NCBI GenBank assembly: GCA_963925735.1
Contig: CAWUUH010000021.1
Span: forward strand, 1-64,000
Direction: 5' to 3'
Length of the DNA stretch: 64,000 nucleotides
Origin: UBA4582 sp013204195
GTDB taxonomy: Bacteria > Pseudomonadota > Gammaproteobacteria > Pseudomonadales > Azotimanducaceae
Part shown: in pieces, positions 17,237-26,398 of the stretch
Numbering within the stretch: the first letter of the stretch is position 1
Layout of the letters: every line of letters begins with the position of its first letter
Made by a program: the position numbers and the translations under genes
Notes under the pieces: generated by a model
Database searches by the model: none
Told to the model about the DNA's origin: nothing
Seen by the model: the letters and a program-made list of their open reading frames with translations, nothing else

Positions 17237-18759
17237 GCCGGCCAGTATTGATCCTTCAACAGCCGCTTATACAGCTTGCCGGTTGGGTGCCGCGGTAACT
17301 CCGCCAGGAAATCTACGGATTTTGGACACTTTAGGTGGGCAATTTTGCTGCGGGCAAAAGCAATCAACTCAGCCTCCAGTTCAGGTCCCGCGTCGACCAT
17401 ACTCATGGGTTGAACCACGGCCTTGACCTGTTCGCCGAACTCTTCATCGGGGATACCGAAGACCGCAACATCCGCGACGGCAGGATGGGAGATCAGAATA
17501 TTCTCTGCCTCTTGCGGGTAAATATTGACGCCACCTGAAATAATCATAAACGACTTACGGTCCGTCAGATAAAGATAACCTTCCCCGTCAACATGCCCCA
17601 CATCGCCCAGCGTCGTCCAACCCTGGCTCGAGCGGGAAGAATCGGTCTTGTCCGAATCACCGAGGTATTCAAACTGGCCGCCCCCTTCGAAGTACACGCC
17701 GCCCACTTCGCCCACAGCTACCTCATGACCCTCGTCATCGAGAATATGCAACCGGCAGTTACCCGCGGCGCGACCTACAGACCCGGGATGACTCAGCCAT
17801 TCCTCGGAACTGATCGCGGTCGACCCATTGCCTTCAGTGCCGGCGTAATATTCCAAAATAATCGGGCCCCACCAGTCAATCATGGCCTGCTTGACAGCCA
17901 CGGGACAAGGGGCGGCGGCGTGCACTGCAAAGCGGTGGGAACTCAGGTCATACTGCTCGCGCTCCTGCGCCGGTAGCTTCAGCATTCGCACGAACATGGT
18001 GGGCACCCATTGACTGTGGGTCACCTTGAATCGCTCAATCAACTCTAGTGCTTGCAGCCCGTCGAACTGCTCCATTACGATGCAGGTTCCGCCAAAGCGC
18101 AGCACATTCAAATTAAAGCCCAATGGGGCGGCATGATACAAAGGCGCAGAGGATAGGTAGACCGTCGCCGCATCAAAGACGTAACGTTCTCTGGCGGCCT
18201 CAAAGACCTCGACTTTTTCACCCCAGGGGATATCGATCAGAGGTTTCTTGACGCCCTTGGGTCGACCGGTGGTGCCCGATGAATAGAGCAGACTCTGGCC
18301 ATAGGACTCGTCAACAATAGGCGTCTGCGGCATCGCCGCGATGGCCGTTTCCCAGGACTGCGCCCCATCAACCACCCCGTCCAACATAAAGCATTGAGGT
18401 TGATTGACGAGATTCGACTTAAAGCCATTGAACGTGTCCGCCAGATAACTCGAGGTGACGACGACCTTGGCTTCGCAGTCATTCACAATATACTCCACCT
18501 CTTCGGCTTGGAGTCGATAGGAAATCGCCGTGAAATACAAACCAGCACGGAATGCGCCCCAGCATATTTGGAGAAACGCCGGATGGTTTTCGAGGCAGAT
18601 CGCAAGATGGTCACCCCGGGCTAAACCCAGCGAACGAAACAAGTGGGCGGCTTGATTCGAGCCACGCTCCAGATCGGTATAGGTGATCACTTGGCCGGAA
18701 CCCGCCATGACATACGCGGCGCGATTTGGCGTCAGACTGGCATATTTACCTGGATACAT
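17227..18759 (-). CDS. Acyl-CoA synthetase (AMP-binding enzyme)
   Basis: A 510-residue ANL-superfamily ligase that activates a carboxylic acid as acyl-adenylate and transfers it to CoA. The phosphate-binding A3 motif YSSGTTGRPKGVKK is at residues 159-172; EYYAGTEGNG (A5), GDVGHVDGEGYLYLTDRKSFMIISGG (A7-A8) and the C-terminal PTGK with the catalytic lysine are present. The ribosome site GAGGAG lies 5 bases before the ATG. It precedes the acyl-CoA dehydrogenase gene. The last codons and stop lie in a heptamer repeat array, so the exact C-terminus may vary between strains. Substrate class is unknown; the sequence resembles FadD3/FadD13-like ligases of medium or unusual acids (inference). Confidence 0.92.
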   Translation of the reverse strand: MYPGKYASLTPNRAAYVMAGSGQVITYTDLERGSNQAAHLFRSLGLARGDHLAICLENHPAFLQICWGAFRAGLYFTAISYRLQAEEVEYIVNDCEAKVVVTSSYLADTFNGFKSNLVNQPQCFMLDGVVDGAQSWETAIAAMPQTPIVDESYGQSLLYSSGTTGRPKGVKKPLIDIPWGEKVEVFEAARERYVFDAATVYLSSAPLYHAAPLGFNLNVLRFGGTCIVMEQFDGLQALELIERFKVTHSQWVPTMFVRMLKLPAQEREQYDLSSHRFAVHAAAPCPVAVKQAMIDWWGPIILEYYAGTEGNGSTAISSEEWLSHPGSVGRAAGNCRLHILDDEGHEVAVGEVGGVYFEGGGQFEYLGDSDKTDSSRSSQGWTTLGDVGHVDGEGYLYLTDRKSFMIISGGVNIYPQEAENILISHPAVADVAVFGIPDEEFGEQVKAVVQPMSMVDAGPELEAELIAFARSKIAHLKCPKSVDFLAELPRHPTGKLYKRLLKDQYWPAKG

Positions 18760-19080
18760 GGCCCTCTCCTCAATTCATGCTGGCGGCAATCGCTCACCGG
18801 GAATGGCATTCCGCTGGAGACACACCTGACGCTGTGCAAGCGGTCGGCGCGCCCGTGACAGACAATGCACTATAGGGTGTCCGCGCTGCAAATTTCAAAT
18901 CATATTCAGGGGGTGCTTGCAGGAGATCCGGCAGCGAGGATTACACATCCAAAAAATGTATTGATTACGCCAGTCCAGGCGTTGATTCAACCCGAATACA
19001 GGAAGGCTCAGCAGGTCAATTTCGAGCCAACAAACAGACAGCAAATAGACAGCAAAGAGGCAAGGGGCACCGGCGGAGCA
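18760..19080. other. Intergenic stretch with no supported gene
   Basis: About 320 bases between the ligase start and the end of the antiporter gene. It should carry the ligase promoter. I saw no terminator, RNA gene or repeat of note. Confidence 0.45.
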
Positions 19081-20031
19081 TCAATAGATGACAAACATAT
19101 AGCCCATATAGGCTGCTAACAGGACAACACCCCAGGCTTTACCGATGGTGGCCTTGAACAGCACAAACAGCAGCAACAGCACAGAACTCAAAAGCATGAT
19201 CCAGACATCGAATGTCAAAAATGCAGCGTCTACGGGGATATCCGTCAACATGGCCGTGATCCCGAAGATCGCCAGGATGTTAAAGACATTACTGCCCACG
19301 ACATTACCGATAGCGACATCGGAGCTCTTATGAAAGGCCGCGATGACCGTCGTGCTCAGCTCTGGCAACGAGGTGCCCAGAGCGATCAGACTCAGACCTA
19401 TGACCGCTTCAGAGACGCCCCAACCCGCCGCAAGCCCTGTTGCCCCTTCGACAACCAGGTCAGCACCTAGTGGCAAGGCAATAACGCCAAGAATAATAAA
19501 GGCGGCAATCCATATGTTTTTACCCGGTAGGCCCAACACCCGTTCCAACTCTTCTTCCGCGCTATCTAGCGCCGGGACCAAGTCGGAGCCGCGAGTGGCT
19601 AAAAACAGAAATCCACAGAGCAGTGCAATCAGCAAAATGCCTTCTCGAAAAGTCACCGGCTCAAAGAAACACAAGACAATAAACAAAATTGAAACGCCAA
19701 CCATTAACGCGGTTTGCTTCGCCAGACCGGTCTGATCGCAGATGATCGGATGGATCAAGACAGGGACTCCCAGCACCAGCAGAACATTGGCGATATTGCT
19801 ACCGATGATATTACCCACGGCGATACCGGGAAAGCCCGACAAGGCCGAGACCGACGACACCATCAACTCAGGGGCTGACGTGCCCATTGCGACAACCGTG
19901 AGTCCGACGATCATCGGTGGGATTTTACTTTCACGGGCGAGACCCAACGCGCCCCTGACCAGTAAGTCGCCACCCATCAACAGATAGACAAACCCCCCGA
20001 ACAGTTTTAGCAGATCAATCGCCTCAGGCAT
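19081..20031 (-). CDS. Calcium/sodium antiporter (CaCA superfamily, YrbG-like)
   Basis: A 316-residue inner-membrane cation exchanger with two inverted halves of about five helices. Both alpha repeats are intact: GTSAPELMVSS...GNIIGSNIANVLLVLG in the first half and GTSLPELSTTVIAA...GNVVGSNVFNILAIFG in the second, which supply the ion-binding glutamates and asparagines. It overlaps the upstream Cache-HAMP gene by 8 bases (the ATG lies within the last codons of that gene), so the two are translationally coupled. The pairing suggests that ion export is linked to an extracytoplasmic sensing protein, which is unusual (inference). Confidence 0.93.
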   Translation of the reverse strand: MPEAIDLLKLFGGFVYLLMGGDLLVRGALGLARESKIPPMIVGLTVVAMGTSAPELMVSSVSALSGFPGIAVGNIIGSNIANVLLVLGVPVLIHPIICDQTGLAKQTALMVGVSILFIVLCFFEPVTFREGILLIALLCGFLFLATRGSDLVPALDSAEEELERVLGLPGKNIWIAAFIILGVIALPLGADLVVEGATGLAAGWGVSEAVIGLSLIALGTSLPELSTTVIAAFHKSSDVAIGNVVGSNVFNILAIFGITAMLTDIPVDAAFLTFDVWIMLLSSVLLLLFVLFKATIGKAWGVVLLAAYMGYMFVIY

Positions 20032-21202
20032 GGGGATCCGATTCAGGCTGTTCGTCCACTGGCTGCAGATGGTCCAACAACTCGTTGATGGATTCTGCCA
20101 AATAGGCTATTTCGTCGTCACCGGAAGAATCACAGCGCAACTGTGTTTCGCCTTCACGCACCCGCTCGACCAATACCGCCAGGGCGTGAATCGGTCGGGC
20201 CAGGTACAGACCCAGTAAAGTCCCACCGATAATTGCAAAGCCGGACAAGGCGAGGGCGATATCAATCATCGCCTCACGTAAACCATCCGCCCTCTGCGCC
20301 TCCTCGGCTGCATCCACCTTAACGATCAAACCCCACTGCAGGTCGTCGAGATACCGGGTTGCCGCCCAAACATCAACTTCCCGGTAGTCTTTGATACGCT
20401 CATTGAACACCACATCTTCACCCGCCAACACCCGGCGCATGGGCAGTGCAGCCTGATCATTCAGGTAACGTCGACCTGCTCCCGGCTCATCATGGCGCAG
20501 CGGATTCAAGACCATCACCGAATCGCCGTCCTGCATCACCACCAAGGACTCGCCACTTTCGCCTAACCCTGTGTAGTTACCGGTCATCGAGAACAGATCC
20601 AAACCATCAAACACCACTTCGATCTGACCGATGCCGACACCATTGATATTCAACAAACTCCCGTAGACCACACGCAATCCGCCGTTATCGCTGAAATAGG
20701 AGCCTTGATAAACAATAGCCTGAGTATCATTGAGTGGCTGCGAGGAGTATTCGCCGTCGTACTGACCATAACTGGCAACCGCATTGCCCTGTAAGTCCAG
20801 AATACTAATGCGGTCCAAATTATCCGTTGCAGTCACCGCATTCTCAATAATTTCGTTGACCCGCAACAACGCAGATGAGTTTTTTTGAGTCAGGTATTGC
20901 TGCAGATTTTCCCGCAAATCGGTTCGACTGCGGGTCAATCGCAACTGATCTCGCCAGGCTTCCTGCACCTTGACGAGGTCTCGCTTCTTGCTTTCTGCCA
21001 GCGCATCCAGCTGCCGCACAGAAATCTCTTGCAGGAGCACAGCCGCCGTTTGATACGCAAAGGTACCCAACAGAGCCATACTCAACAATGAGACAAAGAC
21101 GAGAGCGAGCGCTAATTTTGTTCTAATGTCCACGAGTATCACTGATGTCGAATTCTCGTGTATCTTTGCATTTTTACCCCGCCAGTTCCAGCGGTGCGCC
21201 AT
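20024..21202 (-). CDS. Membrane Cache-HAMP sensor protein lacking an output domain
   Basis: A 392-residue protein with two membrane helices (about residues 30-50 and 308-328). Between them lies a periplasmic double-Cache-type domain with the SILDLQGNAVASYG and GESGESLVVMQDG segments typical of these sensors. After the second helix comes a HAMP linker (ARPIHALAVLVERVREGE...DDEIAYLAESINELLDHL), and the protein ends 18 residues later. No histidine kinase, GGDEF, EAL or chemotaxis domain follows. The antiporter gene begins inside its last codons. The start is uncertain: ATG at 21202 has only a weak GGCGAG site, and an internal GTG at codon 24 would give a more usual short N-terminus. Confidence 0.82.
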   Translation of the reverse strand: MAHRWNWRGKNAKIHENSTSVILVDIRTKLALALVFVSLLSMALLGTFAYQTAAVLLQEISVRQLDALAESKKRDLVKVQEAWRDQLRLTRSRTDLRENLQQYLTQKNSSALLRVNEIIENAVTATDNLDRISILDLQGNAVASYGQYDGEYSSQPLNDTQAIVYQGSYFSDNGGLRVVYGSLLNINGVGIGQIEVVFDGLDLFSMTGNYTGLGESGESLVVMQDGDSVMVLNPLRHDEPGAGRRYLNDQAALPMRRVLAGEDVVFNERIKDYREVDVWAATRYLDDLQWGLIVKVDAAEEAQRADGLREAMIDIALALSGFAIIGGTLLGLYLARPIHALAVLVERVREGETQLRCDSSGDDEIAYLAESINELLDHLQPVDEQPESDPHA

Positions 21203-21585
21203 GGGCTCGCCAGTATCGAGGCCCTGGCAAGCCCGACAAAACCTGCCAATAGCAGACCTATTTTGGCGAGTACCGATTCGCCAACAACCATCCCAACGGG
21301 TTCAGTATTTCGTGATCTTCAGACGCCCTCGCGACAGCCAAAAATCGCGAGATTCGCAGCCTGTTACCGAGCAGCGGCAGTTTCTTCGGCGAGTCTATTT
21401 TTTCCTGGGTCCCAAACCTGTTTCTAAGTTTTCACGACTCCCGACTGGGCGAGAAAACAAGGTTAGGCGAAATGATTCAACTGCCTGATGCTAAATCGCC
21501 GCCATCTAGCCCAACCTAACACAACGCCTATCCCTGGCCCTTCATGACCTGCTAGTATCCTGCGACTCAGACACAGTTAGCGATA
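21203..21585. other. Divergent intergenic region
   Basis: About 380 bases between the Cache-HAMP gene and the MFS gene. Open frames here lack ribosome sites and family resemblance. It should hold two divergent promoters; none could be assigned confidently. Confidence 0.45.
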
Positions 21586-22848
21586 ATGACCATAGCCAAT
21601 ACACCTTCTACCGCAATCTATTATGGCTATTGGCTGATCGTGGCGGCGTTTATTGCTCAGTTCGTCGCGGCAGGCGTCCAAAATTACGTCATAGGGCCAT
21701 TTATGATCCCCATGACCGAGAGCCTGGGTTGGACTCGCACTGAGTTCACGTTACCGAGAAGTCTTGGTCAAATTATTATGGCCATGACCGGCTTTCTGAT
21801 CGGCGGCTACGTTGATCGCTTCGGCGCCCGGCGCTTTATGTTAGCGGGCACCTTGATTCTCGGCGCGGCTCTGTTTGCCATCGCGTACGTCACGAAACTC
21901 TGGCACTGGGTACTACTGAACGGCATCGTACTAACCTTTGGCGCGGCCTTGGTTGGCAATCTGGTGGTCAACGTGACCCTGGCCAAGTGGTTCGTCAATT
22001 TTCGCGGCCGGGCGATCGCTTTCGCGGCGATGGGGGTTTCCTTTGCTGGCATTTTATTGACCCCGCTGGCAACCTGGTTAATCGACGATTTTGGCTGGCG
22101 TACGACCTGGAAAATCTTAGCGCTGATCACCATCATGCTGATCGGCCCGGTGGCGATGATGATGCGCCGCACACCGGAAGACTATGATTTACTCCCCGAC
22201 GGCCATTCAGCTGCGGACGTCGCCTCCGGCAAAAATGCCAAAGCATTATCAGACTTCGACAACTCCATGACTCGGCGCCAGGCCATGTCGAGCTATTCAT
22301 TCTACTTTCTAGTCTTGGCCTTCGGCTTATTCGGCATTACCATCCAGGTCATGTTGCTGCAGACAGTACCCTTGATGACCGATGCCGGTTACACACGATC
22401 GACAGCGGCATGGATGATCACCATCACCTCTATACCTGCATTGCTGTCCAAGCCCATCTGGGGCTGGCTGATCGATGGCCTTGACGCCAGACCACTGGCG
22501 TCGATTAGCGCCGTCTTGACCGGCGTTTCTCTGTTTATCATCGTTTTCGCGGTTCAGGGCCAGTCGCTAGCCTGGATTTATTTCGGCTTCGTGGTCTTGG
22601 GGTTCGGTTGGGGCGGGATGATTCCCTTGCAGGAAGTGATCTGGGCGAGCTTTTTTGGTCGGCGCTATTTGGGCTCCGTACGCAGTGCCGCGCTGCCCTT
22701 TTCGATTCTGCTGACCGCCGGCGCGCCGCTGGCAACGTCTTACTATTTTGACATCATGGGCAACTATGACGGCGCCATCTTGATGGTAGGCTCGGCTAAC
22801 CTGTTGTCAGGTGTCATGCTGGCGCTGCTTAGAAAGCCAGTGCTTTGA
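21586..22848 (+). CDS. MFS transporter, OFA/monocarboxylate-like
   Basis: A 420-residue, 12-helix inner-membrane carrier. The MFS signature between helices 2 and 3 is GGYVDRFGARRFMLAG; the loop after helix 6 carries RRTPEDYDLLPDG, characteristic of the oxalate/formate antiporter and monocarboxylate-like branch. The substrate is likely an organic acid, but cannot be named. No clear ribosome site precedes the ATG. The gene is convergent with feoB; between them is the palindrome at 22871. Confidence 0.88.
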   Translation: MTIANTPSTAIYYGYWLIVAAFIAQFVAAGVQNYVIGPFMIPMTESLGWTRTEFTLPRSLGQIIMAMTGFLIGGYVDRFGARRFMLAGTLILGAALFAIAYVTKLWHWVLLNGIVLTFGAALVGNLVVNVTLAKWFVNFRGRAIAFAAMGVSFAGILLTPLATWLIDDFGWRTTWKILALITIMLIGPVAMMMRRTPEDYDLLPDGHSAADVASGKNAKALSDFDNSMTRRQAMSSYSFYFLVLAFGLFGITIQVMLLQTVPLMTDAGYTRSTAAWMITITSIPALLSKPIWGWLIDGLDARPLASISAVLTGVSLFIIVFAVQGQSLAWIYFGFVVLGFGWGGMIPLQEVIWASFFGRRYLGSVRSAALPFSILLTAGAPLATSYYFDIMGNYDGAILMVGSANLLSGVMLALLRKPVL

Positions 22849-22870
22849 GCAGTGGGCATTAAACGATAAT

Positions 22871-22886
22871 GCTTAAAGCTTTAAGC
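22871..22886. repeat. 16-bp perfect palindrome between convergent genes
   Basis: GCTTAAAGCTTTAAGC reads the same on both strands and lies between the stops of the MFS gene and feoB. It could form a hairpin; there is no clear T-run, so terminator function is not claimed. Confidence 0.6.
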
Positions 22887-22926
22887 AATAGGCAATAAGC
22901 ACGGCATTAACGCCAGAACTTGCCAC

Positions 22927-25065
22927 TTAACCGAGTTGAACCACCGCGATTCGATTGGCAGGCAGCGCCCCCTGACCAATGCGTTTCAGAGAACTAATAG
23001 CGACAATCATCACCAGCACACACCCCAGCAACCACAGTCCAGAAAACAGTGGGTGCGCGCTAAAGCTACCCAGTTGGTAGACCGTGCTTGCGGTCACATA
23101 AGCAAGACCCGTGCTCCAACAGAACACCAGCGCCATCCAGCGCCAGCCTGCTTCTTTGGCGATAGCGCCCAACACTGCCACGCAAGGCGCATACAATAAA
23201 ATAAACACCAAATAAGAGAACGCCGCTAATTGGCTGCCAAACAAACTCGCCATATTGGTCAAGGTACTGGTGTTAACACCCTGAACTTCGGCCATCTTCG
23301 ACTGGTCACTCAGGTCGCCCATATCCAGCCCCAGCGGGTCACCCAGATGACCCAACAATTCACTGGTGTTGGTCACGATAGACATCAATGCGGCCTGAAC
23401 GGCCGCATTGATGTCCGGCGGCGCATTCAAGTCAACTATTTCCGAGCCGCTATATAACGCATCCAGCGTCCCAACGACGGCCTCTTTCGCAAACAAACCG
23501 GTGAATAGACCAACGGTAGCGGGCCAGTTATCTCGACTCAGTCCGATGGGGACAAATAATGGCGTAATCGCCTTACCAACCACAGATAAAGCTGACTTGT
23601 CAGTGTTGGCATTACCGAAGCTGCCATCAGTACCGATAGAGTTGAGAAAACTCAGCGCGATGACGACGAGAACGATGGTCTTGCCGGCGCGGAACACGAA
23701 AGCCCGCAAGCGGAACCAGGTGGTCAGCAGAATATTACGCGCAACAGGCAGATGATAAGCAGGCATTTCCTGAAACGAAGGTGTCATCTCCGTAGCAAAG
23801 ATTTGTTTGCGGAACACCCAACCCGTCAGCACCGCCATGCCAATACCCAGCAGGTACAACAAAAAGACAATGTTCTGACCATTATTCGGAAAGAAGGCCG
23901 CAGCGAATAACGCATAAACCGTCAGCCGTGCACCGCAAGACATAAAGGGCGCCATGGCAATCGTCAACAACCGATCACTGTCACGACCCAATGTGCGAGA
24001 CGCCATCACCGAAGGGACATTACAGCCGAAGCCAACAATCAACGGCACAAAAGCATTGCCGGGCAGCCCTAGTTTGCTCATCAGACGATCGACCACAAAG
24101 GCCGCCCGTGACATATAGCCAGAGTCCTCAAGCATCGACAGACACAGGAACAAAAATCCAATCACCGGAATGAAGGTAGCGACCAGCTGAATACCGCTGC
24201 CGAGCCCATCGGCGAGCAGAACCACCAACCATTCAGGAAAACCTGACCAGGTCAGCAGCCAACGGCTCGAATCCACAAACACCGCCCCAAAAAGAATATC
24301 AAAGAAATCGATAAACACCGCGCCAAAGCTGATGGCCACGGTAAACATCGCATACATCATAAACAGGAAAAACGGGATACCCAGCCAGCGATTCAAGACC
24401 CATCGGTCGATCTGTTCCGTCAGCGAGTGCTCCACCGGCGTCATCAGCATCACCCCGTCTACCAGTCGCTTGGCCGTGTGGTAACGGCGAATCAGCTTAT
24501 CACCCGTGGCTTCATGGATATCGTGACTGACCTCTACCGAGCGCTCAGTCTCGGGTTTTTTACCGGCGGTCAGGGATTCCTGCATATGGAATTTCAAGCC
24601 ATCGACGCCAGTACCCCGAGAGGCAACAATCGGCACGACTATCACGCCTAATTTTTTGGACAAGGCGACAACATCAATCTCAACGCCATTCTGGTGCGCG
24701 ACATCCACCATATTCAAGGCGACGATAACATTTTGGCTGGCCTCCAACACCTGCTGGGTCAGCACCAGATTACGTTCTAGATTGGTCGCATCGATGATAT
24801 TAATCACTAGGTCATAATTCTCCTGACGGAGAAAATCCCTCGCAATTATTTCATCTAGGCCTAGGTAGTCCTGCTCTAGTGAGTAGATACCCGGTAGGTC
24901 GACAATCTCCACCGACTGGTCGCCCAGCATCATTGTGCCGGACTTTTTCTCAACCGTGACGCCTGGCCAGTTTCCCACCTTCTGATGAGCACCGGTCAGG
25001 TTATTAAACAGCGTGGTTTTGCCGCAATTAGGATTACCGATCAAAGCGATGGTGACACTGGTCAT
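22927..25065 (-). CDS. feoB: Ferrous iron transporter FeoB
   Basis: FeoB is the inner-membrane Fe2+ uptake protein with a cytoplasmic GTPase domain. In this 712-residue protein the G1 motif GNPNCGKTT is at residues 10-18, G3 is DLPG near residue 57, and G4 is NMVD near 118. Membrane segments start about residue 225; the two Gate-type cores with conserved cysteines (GFGCNVPSV, MSCGARL, and LYAPCVAVLG) are present. The start ATG overlaps the feoA stop by four bases (25062-25065), so translation is coupled. No feoC follows; the operon is feoAB. Confidence 0.97.
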   Translation of the reverse strand: MTSVTIALIGNPNCGKTTLFNNLTGAHQKVGNWPGVTVEKKSGTMMLGDQSVEIVDLPGIYSLEQDYLGLDEIIARDFLRQENYDLVINIIDATNLERNLVLTQQVLEASQNVIVALNMVDVAHQNGVEIDVVALSKKLGVIVVPIVASRGTGVDGLKFHMQESLTAGKKPETERSVEVSHDIHEATGDKLIRRYHTAKRLVDGVMLMTPVEHSLTEQIDRWVLNRWLGIPFFLFMMYAMFTVAISFGAVFIDFFDILFGAVFVDSSRWLLTWSGFPEWLVVLLADGLGSGIQLVATFIPVIGFLFLCLSMLEDSGYMSRAAFVVDRLMSKLGLPGNAFVPLIVGFGCNVPSVMASRTLGRDSDRLLTIAMAPFMSCGARLTVYALFAAAFFPNNGQNIVFLLYLLGIGMAVLTGWVFRKQIFATEMTPSFQEMPAYHLPVARNILLTTWFRLRAFVFRAGKTIVLVVIALSFLNSIGTDGSFGNANTDKSALSVVGKAITPLFVPIGLSRDNWPATVGLFTGLFAKEAVVGTLDALYSGSEIVDLNAPPDINAAVQAALMSIVTNTSELLGHLGDPLGLDMGDLSDQSKMAEVQGVNTSTLTNMASLFGSQLAAFSYLVFILLYAPCVAVLGAIAKEAGWRWMALVFCWSTGLAYVTASTVYQLGSFSAHPLFSGLWLLGCVLVMIVAISSLKRIGQGALPANRIAVVQLG

Positions 25066-25292
25066 TCAAGGGCCTCGACTTCGATTAGTCGGGCTTCTTG
25101 CTTTCGAATACTCAGCAGTGTCGAGCCAATTCGTATCTGTATCGGGTCACCGGCCGGCGCAAAGCGCAGCACCTCGACCTTGACGCCAGGATAGAGGCCC
25201 AGAGCATAAAGCCGACTTTGGATCTCTGCGGCATCTACGGCTGCCTCAAGCACTAGGCATTGGCTCGCTTGTCTCATTTCTGCCAGGTTCAT
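25062..25292 (-). CDS. feoA: Ferrous iron transport protein A
   Basis: FeoA is a small SH3-like cytoplasmic protein needed for FeoB function. The core shows the family pattern: a LYALGLYPGVKVEVLRFAP segment and PIQIRIGSTLLSIRKQEARLIEV. The frame is open to 25343, but the first codons of that version lie inside the Fur-like site, so translation must begin downstream. I place the start at ATG 25292 (76 residues, normal for FeoA); ATG at 25307 is the alternative. Neither has a strong ribosome site. It overlaps feoB by four bases. Confidence 0.85.
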   Translation of the reverse strand: MNLAEMRQASQCLVLEAAVDAAEIQSRLYALGLYPGVKVEVLRFAPAGDPIQIRIGSTLLSIRKQEARLIEVEALE

Positions 25293-25328
25293 TGAGCGGT
25301 TGAACATCCACGTCGTGTTAATGTGTAT

Positions 25329-25347
25329 GAGAATTATTATCATTTGC
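25329..25347 (-). promoter_or_regulatory. Fur box and probable promoter of feoAB
   Basis: On the minus strand the 19 bases match the Fur consensus GATAATGATAATCATTATC at 15 of 19 positions. A TTGCAT element lies just upstream and the A/T-rich centre of the box can serve as the -10, so Fur-Fe2+ binding would block RNA polymerase. This is the expected iron control of feoAB. Confidence 0.8.
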
Positions 25348-25418
25348 AGGTAGAATGCAAGTGATTGTTTTATTTACGACTTATTACGTCATTTACGAGC
25401 TGGTCAGAGCGCCTGTCG

Positions 25419-26195
25419 TCAGAGCTCTGCACAGATATGACCGCCGTCAACCACCAGGGTCGAACCGGTCATATAACGGGAGGCATCAGATGCCAGCAAC
25501 AGGATTGGGCCATCAAGGTCCGCGAACTCGCCATAGCGACGCATGGGAATTCCCTTACGAAAAGTATCGGAGCCCTCGCCCTCAAGCAAGACGCGGCTAA
25601 CGTCAGTAAGAATATAGCCTGGCGCTAGCGCATTCACGCGAATCCCATATTTCGCCGCTTCCAGCGCCATGACTTCTGTGACCTTGATCAAAGCGGCCTT
25701 GGAGACGGCATAGGGAAATTGCCCCTTAATGGTTCGAAATGCCGTAATAGATGCAATATTGACGATGTTACCCTCGGACTGCTGATTCGCCACCACATGC
25801 TCTGTATAGTATTTCGAGAGTCGCCAGGCGGCTTTAAGATTCGTGTCCATGACGAAGTCCCAGTCATCTTCATCAATCATGGCATAAGTTTTGGCGCCAG
25901 ACTCAACGCCGGCGTTATTGATGAGCACATCAATGGGGCCAAAGGCCGCTGCCGCATTGTCCAAAAATGCCCGAGCACTGACTGGATCGCGAACATCCAG
26001 CGCCAGCGCCAGCGCCTGCCCCCCTGCCGCTGTTAGCTGGTTTACCAGCGCCTCAAGTTTATCGACCCGCCTGGCACCCAGGACGACCTTGCCTCCAGCG
26101 GAGGCGATCAATTCAGCGAAATGCGCACCAAAACCGGAAGAAGCGCCGGTGATGACCACATGTTTACCCTGCATCGAGAACGTTTTGTCCAGCAC
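25419..26195 (-). CDS. Short-chain dehydrogenase/reductase (SDR)
   Basis: A 258-residue classical SDR. The cofactor motif TGASSGFG is at residues 16-23, NNAG at 93-96, and the catalytic Ser149, Tyr162 and Lys166 are intact. The C-terminus has the usual STLVVDGG segment. The start is GTG at 26193-26195 with AAGGAT 6-8 bases upstream; the first in-frame ATG is at codon 8. The presence of Arg42-Arg43 after the second strand suggests preference for NADP(H) (inference). Its neighbours (feoAB, DUF445) give no pathway clue. Confidence 0.9.
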   Translation of the reverse strand: MLDKTFSMQGKHVVITGASSGFGAHFAELIASAGGKVVLGARRVDKLEALVNQLTAAGGQALALALDVRDPVSARAFLDNAAAAFGPIDVLINNAGVESGAKTYAMIDEDDWDFVMDTNLKAAWRLSKYYTEHVVANQQSEGNIVNIASITAFRTIKGQFPYAVSKAALIKVTEVMALEAAKYGIRVNALAPGYILTDVSRVLLEGEGSDTFRKGIPMRRYGEFADLDGPILLLASDASRYMTGSTLVVDGGHICAEL

Positions 26196-26398
26196 CTAAA
26201 ATCCTTATTTATAATCCTTGAGCTAATGGAATCACAAGCCCATGCGCGATTGCAACAGCCGCGATCGTGCCAGGGTTATTTTGGGCTCATTCGATGCCAA
26301 CCGAGTCGACAGCAGGATACGTTGATCCATAACAACTACATCATGCTCCGATGATGCTTTATGATCTGTGAGTCCGTTAACTCATCGATTGGCCACTC

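Noticed and set aside
21126..21488. 120-codon plus-strand frame upstream of the MFS gene
   Set aside because: Overlaps the N-terminus of the Cache-HAMP gene and shows no domain pattern.
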